NCBI RefSeq assembly: GCF_014656375.1
Contig: NZ_BNCH01000008.1
Span: 61,481 to 125,480 of the forward strand
Direction of reading: 5' to 3'
From: Aliiroseovarius zhejiangensis
GTDB taxonomy: Bacteria > Pseudomonadota > Alphaproteobacteria > Rhodobacterales > Rhodobacteraceae
DNA length: 64,000 nucleotides
A model generated the notes under the pieces. The model was not told the DNA's origin. It searched no databases and saw nothing but the letters and a program-made list of their open reading frames with translations. Positions 46,576-56,437 of this stretch are shown piece after piece (the stretch's first letter is position 1; the number at the start of each line of letters is the position of its first letter). The position numbers and the translations under genes were made by a program.

Positions 46576-49038
46576 TCATTGCGTGCTGTTTTCCGTGTCC
46601 CCAGCAGGGGTTGGATTTTTCAAACGGGCGACTTCGGCGTCGATCTTAGATAACAGGTCGGATTGGGTGCCAGGGTCCAGCATCCCGCGGGTTTTGGCGA
46701 ATTGCGCCAGTGCATCATCCGTGCGTCCCACGGCCGCGTAGGCCATCGCAAGATGAAACTGAACCGTCGCATTATCGCTCATCCCCGCGGCTGCAGGTTC
46801 CAGATGGGCCAACGCCTCGTCATAGTTTTGCAGGCGAAAAGCGATCCAGCCATAAGTATCCTGGAACGGAGCGACATCCGTTCCGCGCAGCCGTCGCGCG
46901 ACAACGAATGCACGCTCAAGACTTTCGGTATCGGCGCGGTGATCGGCCAGCAGGCTGGCAAGGTTGTTGGCGATGATCGGATTGCCACTGTTTGCATCAT
47001 ACAGCGTTTCATAAACGGCGATGGCACCGTCAATATCACCCGCTCGCTCCAGTTCACTCGCCTCCAGCCACATCAGATCGGCGTTGTCAGGCAACTTGGC
47101 GCGGGCAGACGCCAGTGTCGAAAGAGCCTCGCTCTGCTCGCCAGTGGCGCGGAGCAAACGATAAAGTGCGACCCAGGCCTCTGGCCGTTGATCGTTTTCG
47201 TCCAAGAGCCCTCGGAATATGGATTTTGCCTCTTCGACCTGTCCGTCTTCCGCCAGAATCGAAGCGCGGATGAACCGTAGGATCGGGGCGTTCGGCGTGA
47301 CTTCAAGCAACTGATCGACCTTTGCCAAGGCTTCGCTCTTTTTGCCACGCTCCAATAGCCGCCGGATGATCACGATGTCGGCGCTGTTGGCGGCGTCTGA
47401 AGCAGACGCTAACGATTCCAGAAATGCCGTCAATTCGGCTTCACGGTCTTGTGCGGCCAGAATACGGGCGCTCAGGGTATTTGCGATCTGGGTGGCTTCA
47501 TCTCGTTCAATTCCACGCAAGGTGCGCGCGATGTGGTCGGCCCGACCCCAATCCTGCATGTCGATGTAAAGCTGACCCAGCGCGGCCAGGATTTGAACAT
47601 TGCCGGGTTGGACACGCAAGGATCCCAGCAGCGCATCCTCGGCCGGGCGCAGCTTGTCGATGCTGGCAAGATGCCGGGCATAGCGCAGGCTTTCCGCCGC
47701 GCCATTGCCCGATTTTTCAACCGCGAGGGCCAGCATTTCCGACATCAGTTCCGTGTTTCCGTCGCGTTCATGCGCGCGGGCCATGAGCGTCATGATCTCA
47801 GGGTCATCGGGGCTGCCCGCCATGGCTGATCGGAGCGTTACGATGGCATCGCCGGTCTGGTCGTCTTCGATCAGCCATTGGGCGCGATGTTTCAGTGCCT
47901 CGGTATGCGACGAGTCGCGGGCCAGAACCTCTTCGATCAAGGCACGAGCACCAACCGGATTGCCCGTTATCTCGAGCATTCGTGCCAGTCCAACTTTCAG
48001 GTTGTCGGTGTCCGCCGATGGTTCAGCCTTGTCCAGAATGGCCTGCATTTCAGCGATGGCCTGATCCTGCGCGCCGGTGTCAAACATGATCGAGGCCCGC
48101 AGCGAACGGTAAAGCGCCTGATGTTGTCCACCCGCATTGATCAGTTTGTCCAATTCCTCCCGCGCGGCGTCGTTGCCGCGGAATTCGACCAGAAAGCGCA
48201 CCAGTGTTGCCCCCGCTTCGGGGTCATCATCCGATGGGTCAATGCGGCTGCGCAACAGCGCCTCGGCCTCATCGGTGTTGCCATGCCCGATATGCCATTG
48301 CACAAGGGCCGAGAGAATCTGATTGTCTTCTGGGAATGCGTCAAGCATGTCCGTCAGCTGCTCTTTCACGGCAAGCGTATCGTTGGACGCATATAGAATG
48401 CCAAGTCGCTTTCTCAGAAGATCCATGGCCGCGGGCTCATGCTGCAATGCCGCATCAACAGCCGCCAGTGCATTGGACCAATCCTTGATGCGAATATAGT
48501 CATCAATGACCAGACGGTGCAGACCCGGTTGTGCAGGGTCGGCGGCCAAAAGTTCCAGGGCGTTCTTCTGCGCATCCAGCCGTGCCGCCTCGTTCCCTGC
48601 AATGACCGCATCGCGGTAGGCCAGCGCAGCCAGACCGGCGCGTACGGTTGGATCGTCCGGTGCAAGTTTGGCAGCATATTCACCGTGGCGGCGCAGCTCG
48701 TCCCAGTTGCCCATGTTCAGCGCGAGTTCGGTCAGCGCCTTGCGCCCTTCAAGATCATCCGGATACTGTTCGACAAGCCGCAAATACTGACCATAGGCTT
48801 CCGAAACTTCCCCTTCGTCACGCCGCATGTTGGCATATGTCATACGCGCATCGCGGTGCTTTCCGTTCAGCTTGAAGACATTCCGAAATTCGACTGTGGC
48901 CCGCGCGGTATCGCCGTTTTCGATATGCTCGACTGCGGCTTTGTAATGCTCTTCCGCGCGTTCCTCGGCGGATTGACAGCCCCCCAGAACAAGAAGTGTG
49001 CAAGTCACAAAGACAACAACAAGGCTGCGATGGGTCAT
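46576..49038 (-). CDS. TPR-repeat lipoprotein of the exosortase system (PrsT-like)
   Basis: An 820-residue exported lipoprotein with a lipobox (LGGC, Cys21) and many TPR units through the rest of the chain. TPR lipoproteins of this size accompany exosortase and exopolysaccharide loci (PEP-CTERM system PrsT type), where they probably scaffold the export complex. It is first in the minus-strand unit with the exosortase and lies downstream of the VPLPA-CTERM gene and its terminator. The C-terminus ends in a short low-complexity tail. Confidence 0.85.
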   Translation of the reverse strand: MTHRSLVVVFVTCTLLVLGGCQSAEERAEEHYKAAVEHIENGDTARATVEFRNVFKLNGKHRDARMTYANMRRDEGEVSEAYGQYLRLVEQYPDDLEGRKALTELALNMGNWDELRRHGEYAAKLAPDDPTVRAGLAALAYRDAVIAGNEAARLDAQKNALELLAADPAQPGLHRLVIDDYIRIKDWSNALAAVDAALQHEPAAMDLLRKRLGILYASNDTLAVKEQLTDMLDAFPEDNQILSALVQWHIGHGNTDEAEALLRSRIDPSDDDPEAGATLVRFLVEFRGNDAAREELDKLINAGGQHQALYRSLRASIMFDTGAQDQAIAEMQAILDKAEPSADTDNLKVGLARMLEITGNPVGARALIEEVLARDSSHTEALKHRAQWLIEDDQTGDAIVTLRSAMAGSPDDPEIMTLMARAHERDGNTELMSEMLALAVEKSGNGAAESLRYARHLASIDKLRPAEDALLGSLRVQPGNVQILAALGQLYIDMQDWGRADHIARTLRGIERDEATQIANTLSARILAAQDREAELTAFLESLASASDAANSADIVIIRRLLERGKKSEALAKVDQLLEVTPNAPILRFIRASILAEDGQVEEAKSIFRGLLDENDQRPEAWVALYRLLRATGEQSEALSTLASARAKLPDNADLMWLEASELERAGDIDGAIAVYETLYDANSGNPIIANNLASLLADHRADTESLERAFVVARRLRGTDVAPFQDTYGWIAFRLQNYDEALAHLEPAAAGMSDNATVQFHLAMAYAAVGRTDDALAQFAKTRGMLDPGTQSDLLSKIDAEVARLKNPTPAGDTENSTQ

Positions 49039-49184
49039 GGGTCTAATACTCTGATAATTCTATCGGGCCGGCCGGAGCCAGCATTTCTAAACTTGTATAT
49101 CACGAATCTTTTTTCCGTGGTGACGGTAACAAGACTGAACAACAAAAATGGCGTGACTTGGGCGAGAGCGATGCCCGACAAATA

Positions 49185-49210
49185 AAAAGGGCCGCGCGAA
49201 CGGCCCTTTT
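49185..49210 (-). terminator. Intrinsic terminator after the VPLPA-CTERM gene
   Basis: A 10-bp stem (AAAAGGGCCG/CGGCCCTTTT) with a 6-base loop lies 22 bases after the stop, followed on the minus strand by TATTTG. It is symmetric enough to act on both strands. Confidence 0.85.
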
Positions 49211-49231
49211 CGTAACTTCAGATCGCGACAA

Positions 49232-49804
49232 TCAAGCGGCTTTTTTGCGCTTGCGCGACAGGGCACCCAGACCGGCCAGACCGCCGAGAAGCAGGAAGCC
49301 TGCAGCAGGCAGCGGCACCGGTGCGACGGTGAAGCTCTTGATCCGGAAGCTGTCGAAATGACCATCGGCACCGATGGTGAAGGAAGTAGCAACAACATTA
49401 CCGAAGTAATAAGGGTTGTTCGGCGACTCGTTTGCGACCATCGAACCATTTACATAGACATCAGCGTCGTCGTTCCAATCCCAGTGCGAGAATGAGACTG
49501 ATACCAGACGAACCGCGCGGTCGAAGGTAAAGGTGATCGACTCATCGACAAAACCATCAAGTTGCCAACTCGTATCGCCCCACCCCTTGACGCCCATACC
49601 GTAGGAGTTCTGAGTCAGGTAGTCGTTGCCCCACCCTGCGCGCCAAGGATCAATTGTTCCCGACACTGTTCCGGATGAGAAACTGCCAAGTTGCAGGCCA
49701 TGGCCCACGGCATCGCCACCTGTCGTCAGGTCGACAACAGTTGCGGCGTTTGCAGCTGTCGCCGTTAGACCGACGAAGGCTACGGAAGCAAGAAGCTTTT
49801 TCAT
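49232..49804 (-). CDS. VPLPA-CTERM sorting domain protein
   Basis: A 190-residue exported protein. A signal peptide (MKKLLASVAFVGLTATAANA) is followed by a beta-rich domain of unknown function (about 22-160). The C-terminus is a textbook VPLPA-CTERM tail: VPLPA at 163-167, a hydrophobic helix (LLLGGLAGLGAL) and basic RKRKKAA. The exosortase at 44961 is the likely processing enzyme. It has its own upstream AT-rich region and a strong terminator, so it is probably a separate, well-expressed unit. The protein may be held at the surface or released into the matrix. Confidence 0.9.
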   Translation of the reverse strand: MKKLLASVAFVGLTATAANAATVVDLTTGGDAVGHGLQLGSFSSGTVSGTIDPWRAGWGNDYLTQNSYGMGVKGWGDTSWQLDGFVDESITFTFDRAVRLVSVSFSHWDWNDDADVYVNGSMVANESPNNPYYFGNVVATSFTIGADGHFDSFRIKSFTVAPVPLPAAGFLLLGGLAGLGALSRKRKKAA

Positions 49805-50021
49805 ATTCTTCCCAAATTGCTAATAACTTTGAATAAACCACGATTACTCGTTAGGCATTTATCACCTGCAGTTTAATACCATGAGCAAGGGATCGCTGTC
49901 ATTAAGAATTAAGGCAAGTTTGGCTTGAAAGTGGCGTAAATAAGACATTTCAGTATGTTGGCAGGAAAACAATCCTCGAACTTCCGGTTATTGTAGGTCG
50001 CAAGGAAACAATCTCGGCGGA

Positions 50022-51665
50022 TTATCGCGTTTGTTGGAATACGGTAGGTAAACCGCGATGGTCCGAAATCACGGGATATAGCGGTTTGTGCCCGTCAACC
50101 CGCCCAGTCGCATCGAAATACTGCTCTCCGATAGACGACGACCGTAACCAACCGACAAGGTTGTCACCGTCATAGGTGAAATCGTCCGCCCAGTCGATCC
50201 TGGGATACAGGACAGGATCATAACGAAAGTCGTCCGTAGGCGTACGCACGAGTCGCATGATGCGCATCCGACCGCTCGGCCCCAACGCATAGAAACGTCT
50301 TTCGTGGACGGGCAGAAGCACCGACAGAAACGCGGGGGCGCTGTCATGGACGCCGTTATTGGCAATCACGGCGATATCCACGCGGGTGGAAACGGCATCT
50401 GACACTTCGGGTATGACCTGCGCCTCCTGCCATCCCAGCGTGATCTTGGCCGCGGTGCCCGTGTCGTCCAGCGGCTCGATCTTTACTTGGCGACGATCGC
50501 CACGCAGAAGCACCCAGTCAAAGGTCAAAGCGCGACCGTTGGGATCGGTGGTTTCGGCGGTACTCAGTACCATTTCACGGCTGAACCGATGGCTTCTCCA
50601 GACCCGCGCGATGGCCGACGGGGTGTCGTACAGTCGTTCGTTCAGCCCATCGCCGAACATCTCGATCCCCGGTTCGGGTTCAGGCTCTTCAAGCACTGAC
50701 AGGCGGACCATCGGCGGGATGTCATCGGGCCGGATCGCGTTGGCCTGCGCCACCATCCGCGCCAGGTTCAGGCCGCGTTTCGGAAACGCCGTGGGGTGCG
50801 CGGCGGCTGTACGATAGTCGGCAGGGCCTTCCACCTGATCGCGGCTGCGGCGATAGACCATCTGCACCGTGGGTGCCAGAAGCCCGGTTTCCATCAGCCT
50901 TGCCTTGGTGGCAGGGCGGAACGCGGCAAGGATCATCGCCAGTGCCTCAAGATGCGGCCGGTCCGAGCCTGACCGACCCTGCGACATGATATAATAAGGC
51001 GTGTTGGCGGGCATCATATCCTGCCCGCCTGCCTCGTAATCGCGGTTCGACGGATAGACGTGGATCTGCCCGGTGACATAGTTCTGATAGAGCGCGTCCG
51101 CCCCGCCCCCTACGCCGCCGCCCGCCATCCCGGTCAGCACCAGACGGGGCAGCGACCGCGCAAAGGGCCCCTTGGTCAAAGCAGTCGAGGAGTTGCCGAT
51201 CACTGGGACGTCGAACAACAGCCCGACCGCTGGGCCAAGATCCATGTTCTGGTCGCGCAGGACCGGGTGATACAGCAGCTCGGTCAATTGCGGGTGCGCC
51301 TTCAGGTTCAGCCGCGAATGGCCCCGATCGCGATTGTCATAAAGGTCGCCGTAATTGCCTGCGGCCTTGCCCTGCGCGACCAGTTGCGACAGCAGCAAAT
51401 GTCCGCGCTTGTCCTTCTTCGGCCCCAGGACAGGTGTGTTTTTCAGGGTCGGAAACCTGATCCGAACGGTGGGGCGCATCGTCAGCGGCGGTGGCGGCAG
51501 ATGAACCGCTGACAGGTAAGCAACTCCGCCATTGACGTTGACCGGTGACGGGGCTGTTTCGCCCAGGCTCCATGGTTCATTCTGTGACAATGCTGCCGTG
51601 GGGATGATTTGAAACAGCCCTGCAAGCAGAACCGACGCCAATAAAGTTGCACGTGCCTTAAGCAT
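50022..51665 (-). CDS. Secreted protein of unknown function
   Basis: A 547-residue exported protein I do not recognise. A signal peptide (about 1-28, ending TAALSQ) is followed by a Pro-rich segment (LPPPPLTMRPTVRIRF), glycine-rich GMAGGGVGGGADALYQNYVTG and a C-terminal beta-rich part with TDPNGRALTFDWVLLRGDRR, which resembles an immunoglobulin/PKD-type repeat. YIMSQGRSGSDRPHLEALAM may be part of a catalytic or binding site. It lies between the VPLPA-CTERM gene and the divergent FAD oxidoreductase. The 217-base gap to the VPLPA-CTERM start shows no terminator. Confidence 0.7.
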   Translation of the reverse strand: MLKARATLLASVLLAGLFQIIPTAALSQNEPWSLGETAPSPVNVNGGVAYLSAVHLPPPPLTMRPTVRIRFPTLKNTPVLGPKKDKRGHLLLSQLVAQGKAAGNYGDLYDNRDRGHSRLNLKAHPQLTELLYHPVLRDQNMDLGPAVGLLFDVPVIGNSSTALTKGPFARSLPRLVLTGMAGGGVGGGADALYQNYVTGQIHVYPSNRDYEAGGQDMMPANTPYYIMSQGRSGSDRPHLEALAMILAAFRPATKARLMETGLLAPTVQMVYRRSRDQVEGPADYRTAAAHPTAFPKRGLNLARMVAQANAIRPDDIPPMVRLSVLEEPEPEPGIEMFGDGLNERLYDTPSAIARVWRSHRFSREMVLSTAETTDPNGRALTFDWVLLRGDRRQVKIEPLDDTGTAAKITLGWQEAQVIPEVSDAVSTRVDIAVIANNGVHDSAPAFLSVLLPVHERRFYALGPSGRMRIMRLVRTPTDDFRYDPVLYPRIDWADDFTYDGDNLVGWLRSSSIGEQYFDATGRVDGHKPLYPVISDHRGLPTVFQQTR

Positions 51666-51835
51666 AGTCTCACCTTGAAGGTCGGGCGCGCCAGCCGACG
51701 CCCGTCTTCAGAGAACCGATTACCGCCCTGTCAATGTTCATCTTGCGCCATTGTGCCTTCGACACAGGTCGCGGCGGATGTCGGGTTCGCTGGTATGAAA
51801 TGCGATTCCTCAAATAAAGTGAACAGAATCACAAG

Positions 51836-51853
51836 GTAATGTGGAAACATTAC
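51836..51853. repeat. Inverted repeat in the divergent promoter region
   Basis: GTAATGT-GGAA-ACATTAC has perfect 7-bp arms and lies 74 bases before the FAD oxidoreductase start. It could be an operator for either of the two divergent genes. Confidence 0.45.
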
Positions 51854-51926
51854 ACCAAACCCGGGTCGTTGGCATGTGTCGTCATGGAATTGACCCTTCA
51901 CCACTGCCAGGGAGAAGACTGCAACC

Positions 51927-53057
51927 ATGACCCCCCCGAGTATTTTTGACGTTGATTGCGTGGTGGCGGGGGCTGGCGTCATCGGCATCGCCATCGCCCG
52001 TGCGCTGGCGGTGCAGGGCCGCGAGGTCTGGCTGCTGGAGAAAAACGGCCATATCGGCGAAGAAACCAGCGCCCGTAATTCCGAGGTCATCCACGCGGGC
52101 ATCTACTATGATCACGGGTCGCTGAAGGCGCGTCATTGCGTGCGCGGCAAGGCACTGTTGTATCAGTATTGCGCGGACCGGGGCGTGCCGCATCGGCGCT
52201 GTGGCAAGCTGATCGTGGCGGCATCGGATGACGAGGTGCCGCGCCTTGCGGGCATCGCAGACCGCGCCGCACTAAACGGCGTCGGCGACCTGCGCCCCCT
52301 GACCGCGACCGAGGCTTTGCAGATGGAATCAGAGCTGAACGTGAAGGCCGCGCTGTGGTCGCCGTCAACCGGGATCATCGACAGTCATGCCCTGATGCTG
52401 GCCCTGCTGGGCGAGGCCGAGGCCCACGGCACGACAACCGCCCTGCGCGCGCCAATCATGGGCGGGGCGCTTGAACCCGATGGCCGGATAACTCTTGATA
52501 TCAAGGGGGACGAGCCGTTGCGGCTGCGCGCGCGGTCCTTTGTAAATGCCGCCGGGTTGTGGTCGGCGCGCCTGATGCGTTCCATCGACGGCCTGCCGCC
52601 GTCGCCCGATCTGGCGCTGGTCAAAGGCAACTATTTTCGGCTGAGGCGCAAGGCGCCGTTTTCAACTCTGATTTACCCGGTGCCGCGGGATGGTGGGCTG
52701 GGCGTCCACCTGACACTGGACATGGGCGGGCAGGCGAAATTCGGGCCGGACACGGAATGGCTGACACATGATGACCCCGCAAAAATCGACTATGCCGTCA
52801 GCGCCGACCGGCGCGCAGGCTTTGCCGAAGCTATCAGTCATTACTGGCCCGCGATCACCACGGCGGACCTGATCCCCGCCTATACCGGCGTGCGCCCCAA
52901 GCTGGCGGGGACCGCTTACCCCGATTTTCGCATCGACGGGCCCGACGATCACGGGCTGGGGCCGCATGTATTTCTGCATGGCATTGAAAGCCCCGGCCTC
53001 ACATCCTGCCTGTCTATCGCGTCAGATGTTGCAGACATGCTGTCCCGAAAACCGTGA
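51927..53057 (+). CDS. FAD-dependent oxidoreductase (LhgO/DAO family)
   Basis: A 376-residue flavoprotein. The FAD-binding motif VAGAGVIGIAIARALAVQG opens the protein, and TSARNSEVIHAGIYYDHGSLK is characteristic of L-2-hydroxyglutarate oxidase-like members. The C-terminal GVRPKL and HGIESPGLTSCLSIA close the fold. It may oxidise a 2-hydroxyacid such as L-2-hydroxyglutarate; a role in the polysaccharide locus is not required. AGGGAG lies 13 bases before ATG 51927. It stands alone between divergent and following genes. Confidence 0.82.
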   Translation: MTPPSIFDVDCVVAGAGVIGIAIARALAVQGREVWLLEKNGHIGEETSARNSEVIHAGIYYDHGSLKARHCVRGKALLYQYCADRGVPHRRCGKLIVAASDDEVPRLAGIADRAALNGVGDLRPLTATEALQMESELNVKAALWSPSTGIIDSHALMLALLGEAEAHGTTTALRAPIMGGALEPDGRITLDIKGDEPLRLRARSFVNAAGLWSARLMRSIDGLPPSPDLALVKGNYFRLRRKAPFSTLIYPVPRDGGLGVHLTLDMGGQAKFGPDTEWLTHDDPAKIDYAVSADRRAGFAEAISHYWPAITTADLIPAYTGVRPKLAGTAYPDFRIDGPDDHGLGPHVFLHGIESPGLTSCLSIASDVADMLSRKP

Positions 53058-53272
53058 CGCGCGCCGACCTTTTGGTCAATCCCTCCGTGATCTACGGCCG
53101 ATCGAAGTGGGAAAATCCATACGAGCGGTGCATTTTTCACGGACATACGACCAAACGCTTTTTGTTTTCCTTTGATTTTTCTGCATAGCGCGCGAGAATA
53201 TGCATATAGTTTGCCATACCCTCGGTTGATCGCAGACGCGGACCGTGGATCGGATAAATTAGAGGATTTCTT

Positions 53273-54409
53273 GTGTGCGCATTACAGTCAGATTCAAACG
53301 CGCCGCGTGTCGCGTTGTTTTCGCTCAGGGGCTTTGAAGACCACGTTTCGCGGTCGCACGGATATGAATTCGAGGACGTGATTTGCGACAGCCTTGACGA
53401 TGCGGTGATGTTTCAGCCGGGCGTATTGCCTGGTGGCCGGCCCCTTATGAAAGCAAAACGCGCGCTGTCGGGCCGAACGCATCATGCGCACCGGTTGCCT
53501 TCGGGCTTGGAAACGGTCGCGGCGGGGCAGGACTACGACCTGTTTTTCTATAGCGTTGCGCATCTTGAAGACCTGAATTTCCTGTCATCGCTGAAAGGTT
53601 GGCGCGAGCGTTCGACGCAGGCGATTTGCTGGATACAAGAGCTTTGGCTGAAACGGGTCGACCAAATTCCAGCCCTTGTCGATCAGTTGAACGCCTTTGA
53701 CCATGTGATCTGTTCCTTCGTTGAAACCGCAAAGATGTTGCGCGACCGGCTGGATGTGCCGGTCACATACATACCTTGGGGCGTGGATATGCTGCGGTTT
53801 TGCCCCTGTCCCAACCCGCCACGCCGCGCGATTGACATGCTCAGCATCGGCGTGGCCCATCCCAACACCCACGAGGCGCTGATCAAGTTCGCCGACGAGA
53901 CCGGGCAGTTTTATTCCTATGAAACCATCTCGGGCCGCGCCATTATGAAAGATTTTCGCGCCCACCGGGACAATTACATCGCACAGTTGAAGCGCGCGCG
54001 TTACTTCTTTTCCTATATCGCCAAGGTCGAACGCACCGTAGAACGCGGGCCGCAGATCGAGTTCGGCCTGCGGTATCTTGAGGGGCTGGCGGCGGGCGCC
54101 ATCGTGTTGGGCAACAAGATCGACAGCGACGCCTTTCGCGAACATATCGGCTGGGAAGATGCAGTGATCGACGCGCCATATGACTGCCCGCAGATCGGCG
54201 ACATCATCTCCACGCTGGACGAAGACCCAGACCGCTGCGCCGCCATCCGCGCGCGAAATGTGACCGAGTGTCTGACCCGCCACGACCATCTTCACCGCTG
54301 GGAAAAGGTGCTGGATCTTGCCGGACTGTCGCTCCATCCCAAGCTCGCCGCCCGCCGCGATGCGCTGGCCGAACGGGTGAAAATGGTCGAAGCGGGTTTG
54401 GACGCATGA
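53273..54409 (+). CDS. CgeB/YkvP-like glycosyltransferase
   Basis: A 378-residue protein of the glycosyl transferase family 1 (spore protein YkvP/CgeB-like) group. The C-terminal RGPQIEFGLRYLEGLAAGAIVLGN is the donor-binding region; YIPWGVDMLRF earlier fits the GT-B pattern. It starts at GTG 53273 with AGAGGA 6 bases upstream; no nearby ATG fits. It is convergent with the sugar operon and separated from it by 48 bases. It probably adds a sugar in the exopolysaccharide, but its exact acceptor is unknown. Confidence 0.75.
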   Translation: MCALQSDSNAPRVALFSLRGFEDHVSRSHGYEFEDVICDSLDDAVMFQPGVLPGGRPLMKAKRALSGRTHHAHRLPSGLETVAAGQDYDLFFYSVAHLEDLNFLSSLKGWRERSTQAICWIQELWLKRVDQIPALVDQLNAFDHVICSFVETAKMLRDRLDVPVTYIPWGVDMLRFCPCPNPPRRAIDMLSIGVAHPNTHEALIKFADETGQFYSYETISGRAIMKDFRAHRDNYIAQLKRARYFFSYIAKVERTVERGPQIEFGLRYLEGLAAGAIVLGNKIDSDAFREHIGWEDAVIDAPYDCPQIGDIISTLDEDPDRCAAIRARNVTECLTRHDHLHRWEKVLDLAGLSLHPKLAARRDALAERVKMVEAGLDA

Positions 54410-54457
54410 AAAGGGGCGACGCAGACGCCGCCCCGGTCACGTCTGGATCAAACCGCG

Positions 54458-55522
54458 CTAGCCGATCATCCGAAATTCATCGTCCAGCCGCCCTTCGGCA
54501 ACCAGCGCCTCCAGCTGGGCTAGACGCTTGTATTTTCGCCCTTCGAAATCCTCTGTCTGAAGGCCATAAGACTTGACCGCGTCATATAGTTGCTGCGCCC
54601 CACGCTTGGCGTCCCAGACCGGCTGGAAACCGGGGATCAACCGTTCGATCTTGGCCGAACTGACACGATATGACCGATTGTCCGGCCCTGCATCCGAGGC
54701 ATAATCAATCTCGGCACCGTCCACGGTGTTCGCCACGATCTCGGCCAATTCCTTGATCTGATAGTTGTTTTCCGTGCGGCAAACATTGAACGCCTCGCCC
54801 CGGATCGAATCGGCATCGGCGTCCAAAGCCGCCAGGAAGGCGCGGGCCATATCTTCGACATGGATGATAGGGCGCCACGGGGTGCCGTCGGACATCATCA
54901 GGATCTTGCCGGTGGTGAACGCGTGCGCGATCAGGTTGTTCAGCACGATGTCAAACCGCATCCGCGGGCTGACCCCATAGGCGGTGGCAAAGCGCAGGAA
55001 GACCGGGCAGAACTTTTCATCCGCCAGCGGTTTCAGATCGCGTTCGGCCAGCACCTTGGAGACGCCGTAATCGGTCTGCGGGTTCAGCTTGCCGCCTTCA
55101 TCCACCAGCCCTTCGCCCGCCTTGCCATAGTTCGAACAGGACGAGGCAAAGACGAAACGCTCTACCCCCGCCTCTTTCGCGCAGCGCGCCACATGGACGG
55201 TGCCTTCGTGGTTGATTGCTTGCGTCAGACCCGGGCGCAACTGGCCCAGCGGATCATTGGACAGCGCGGCCAGATGCACGACCGCATCAAAGCCCCGCAA
55301 GTCATCAACCGTCAGATCGCGTATGTCCTTGCCCAGATTGGGAATGTCGGGAACATCACCGCCCGGTGCAAAATCGGCCCGGTCAAAGAGATTTATATCG
55401 CACCCAGTCACCTGGATTCCCGCCTCGGCCAATACCGGGGCGGTGACCGTCCCCACGTAGCCGAGATGACCCGTCAGAAGAACCTTCCGCGTTTTCCCAT
55501 GTTGCCCAGGGTCTGTTGCCAT
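54458..55522 (-). CDS. NAD-dependent epimerase/dehydratase (SDR)
   Basis: A 354-residue extended short-chain dehydrogenase. The Rossmann motif GHLGYVGTVTAPVLAE, VVHLAALSNDPLG and the catalytic YGVSK (YxxxK) are present, with SSCSNYGKAG for the serine. It acts on a nucleotide sugar, perhaps one made by the upstream RfbF-like enzyme. I chose ATG 55522. The upstream gene overlaps its first 140 bases in another frame, which is unusual. It ends the minus-strand operon. Confidence 0.82.
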   Translation of the reverse strand: MATDPGQHGKTRKVLLTGHLGYVGTVTAPVLAEAGIQVTGCDINLFDRADFAPGGDVPDIPNLGKDIRDLTVDDLRGFDAVVHLAALSNDPLGQLRPGLTQAINHEGTVHVARCAKEAGVERFVFASSCSNYGKAGEGLVDEGGKLNPQTDYGVSKVLAERDLKPLADEKFCPVFLRFATAYGVSPRMRFDIVLNNLIAHAFTTGKILMMSDGTPWRPIIHVEDMARAFLAALDADADSIRGEAFNVCRTENNYQIKELAEIVANTVDGAEIDYASDAGPDNRSYRVSSAKIERLIPGFQPVWDAKRGAQQLYDAVKSYGLQTEDFEGRKYKRLAQLEALVAEGRLDDEFRMIG

Positions 55523-56294
55523 TTTTCCACATCTCCTCAAGCCGGCGTTTGTCCGCCAGGTGATCCATACAATACCAGAAGCCCGGATGGCGATATGCCA
55601 TCAGTTCGCCCATCTCCATCAGTTTGGGCAACGGGCCTTCTTCCCACATGATCTCGTCGCCATTCACATCGGCCACGGCGTCAAACACACCGGGTTCCAG
55701 AACGAAAAACCCGCCATTGATCCAATCGACGGCGGTTTCGGGCTTTTCCTCGAACCCGTTGACCTGCCCATCCTCTTCCACCGACAGGTGGCCGAAGGTG
55801 GTCAGGGGGCGCACCATCGTCATGGTGGCAAGCTTGCCGTGCGATTTGTGAAACGCCAAAAGCGCATCAATATCGACGTTCGAAACCCCGTCACCATAAG
55901 TCAGCATGAAGGTTTCGCCGCCCAGATAGGGCTGCAACCGCGCCAGCCGCCCGCCGGTCATCGTGTCGATGCCCGTGTCGATCAGGTCAATGGTCCAAGG
56001 CGGCACGGGGGCTTCGTCGTGACCGTTGCCCTCGGGTTCGCCGAACAGCTCGCGATTGGCGAAATCAACGCGCAGATTGCCGCTGTATTGGCACAGGTCC
56101 GAGACATATTTCTTGATCAGATCACCCATGTAGCCGAGCGCCAGAACAAAGTCGTGGTGCCCATAGGTCGAATAATGCTGCATGATGTGCCACAGGATCG
56201 GCCGGTTCGCGACCTCGACCAGCGGCTTGGGGCGCACGCGGGTTTCTTCGATCAGACGCGACCCTTTACCCCCTGCGAAAATTACCGTTTTCAA
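55383..56294 (-). CDS. rfbF: Glucose-1-phosphate cytidylyltransferase-like protein (RfbF)
   Basis: A 303-residue sugar nucleotidyltransferase. GGKGSRLIEETRVRPKPLVEV is the nucleotide-binding loop of the cytidylyltransferase group, and MLTYGDGVSNVDIDALL and INGGFFVLEPGVFD follow. The reaction would be CTP + glucose-1-phosphate to CDP-glucose. The catalytic part should end near residue 257 (NRPWATW). The frame runs about 46 residues further into the next gene, giving a 140-base overlap. The start is TTG 56294 with AGGAGG 6 bases upstream. No CDP-glucose 4,6-dehydratase (RfbG) was recognised beside it. Confidence 0.8.
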   Translation of the reverse strand: MKTVIFAGGKGSRLIEETRVRPKPLVEVANRPILWHIMQHYSTYGHHDFVLALGYMGDLIKKYVSDLCQYSGNLRVDFANRELFGEPEGNGHDEAPVPPWTIDLIDTGIDTMTGGRLARLQPYLGGETFMLTYGDGVSNVDIDALLAFHKSHGKLATMTMVRPLTTFGHLSVEEDGQVNGFEEKPETAVDWINGGFFVLEPGVFDAVADVNGDEIMWEEGPLPKLMEMGELMAYRHPGFWYCMDHLADKRRLEEMWKNGNRPWATWENAEGSSDGSSRLRGDGHRPGIGRGGNPGDWVRYKSL

Positions 56295-56302
56295 AATGAC
56301 CT

Positions 56303-56316
56303 CCTGTAAATACAGG
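56303..56316. repeat. Palindrome over the RfbF ribosome-binding site
   Basis: CCTGTA-AA-TACAGG has perfect 6-bp arms, and the minus-strand copy merges with the AGGAGG of the RfbF-like gene. It could be an operator or a hairpin that limits translation. Confidence 0.4.
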
Positions 56317-56437
56317 TCTGATACTACGCGAAATTGTTACGTTTCAAAACTGATCCCTCAAGGTTTCGACGCGGGATGACACGAATACAACTATTTGCAT
56401 GTTAGCTGCCGCTGGCAACTTGTTTTTTGCGGAGCAT

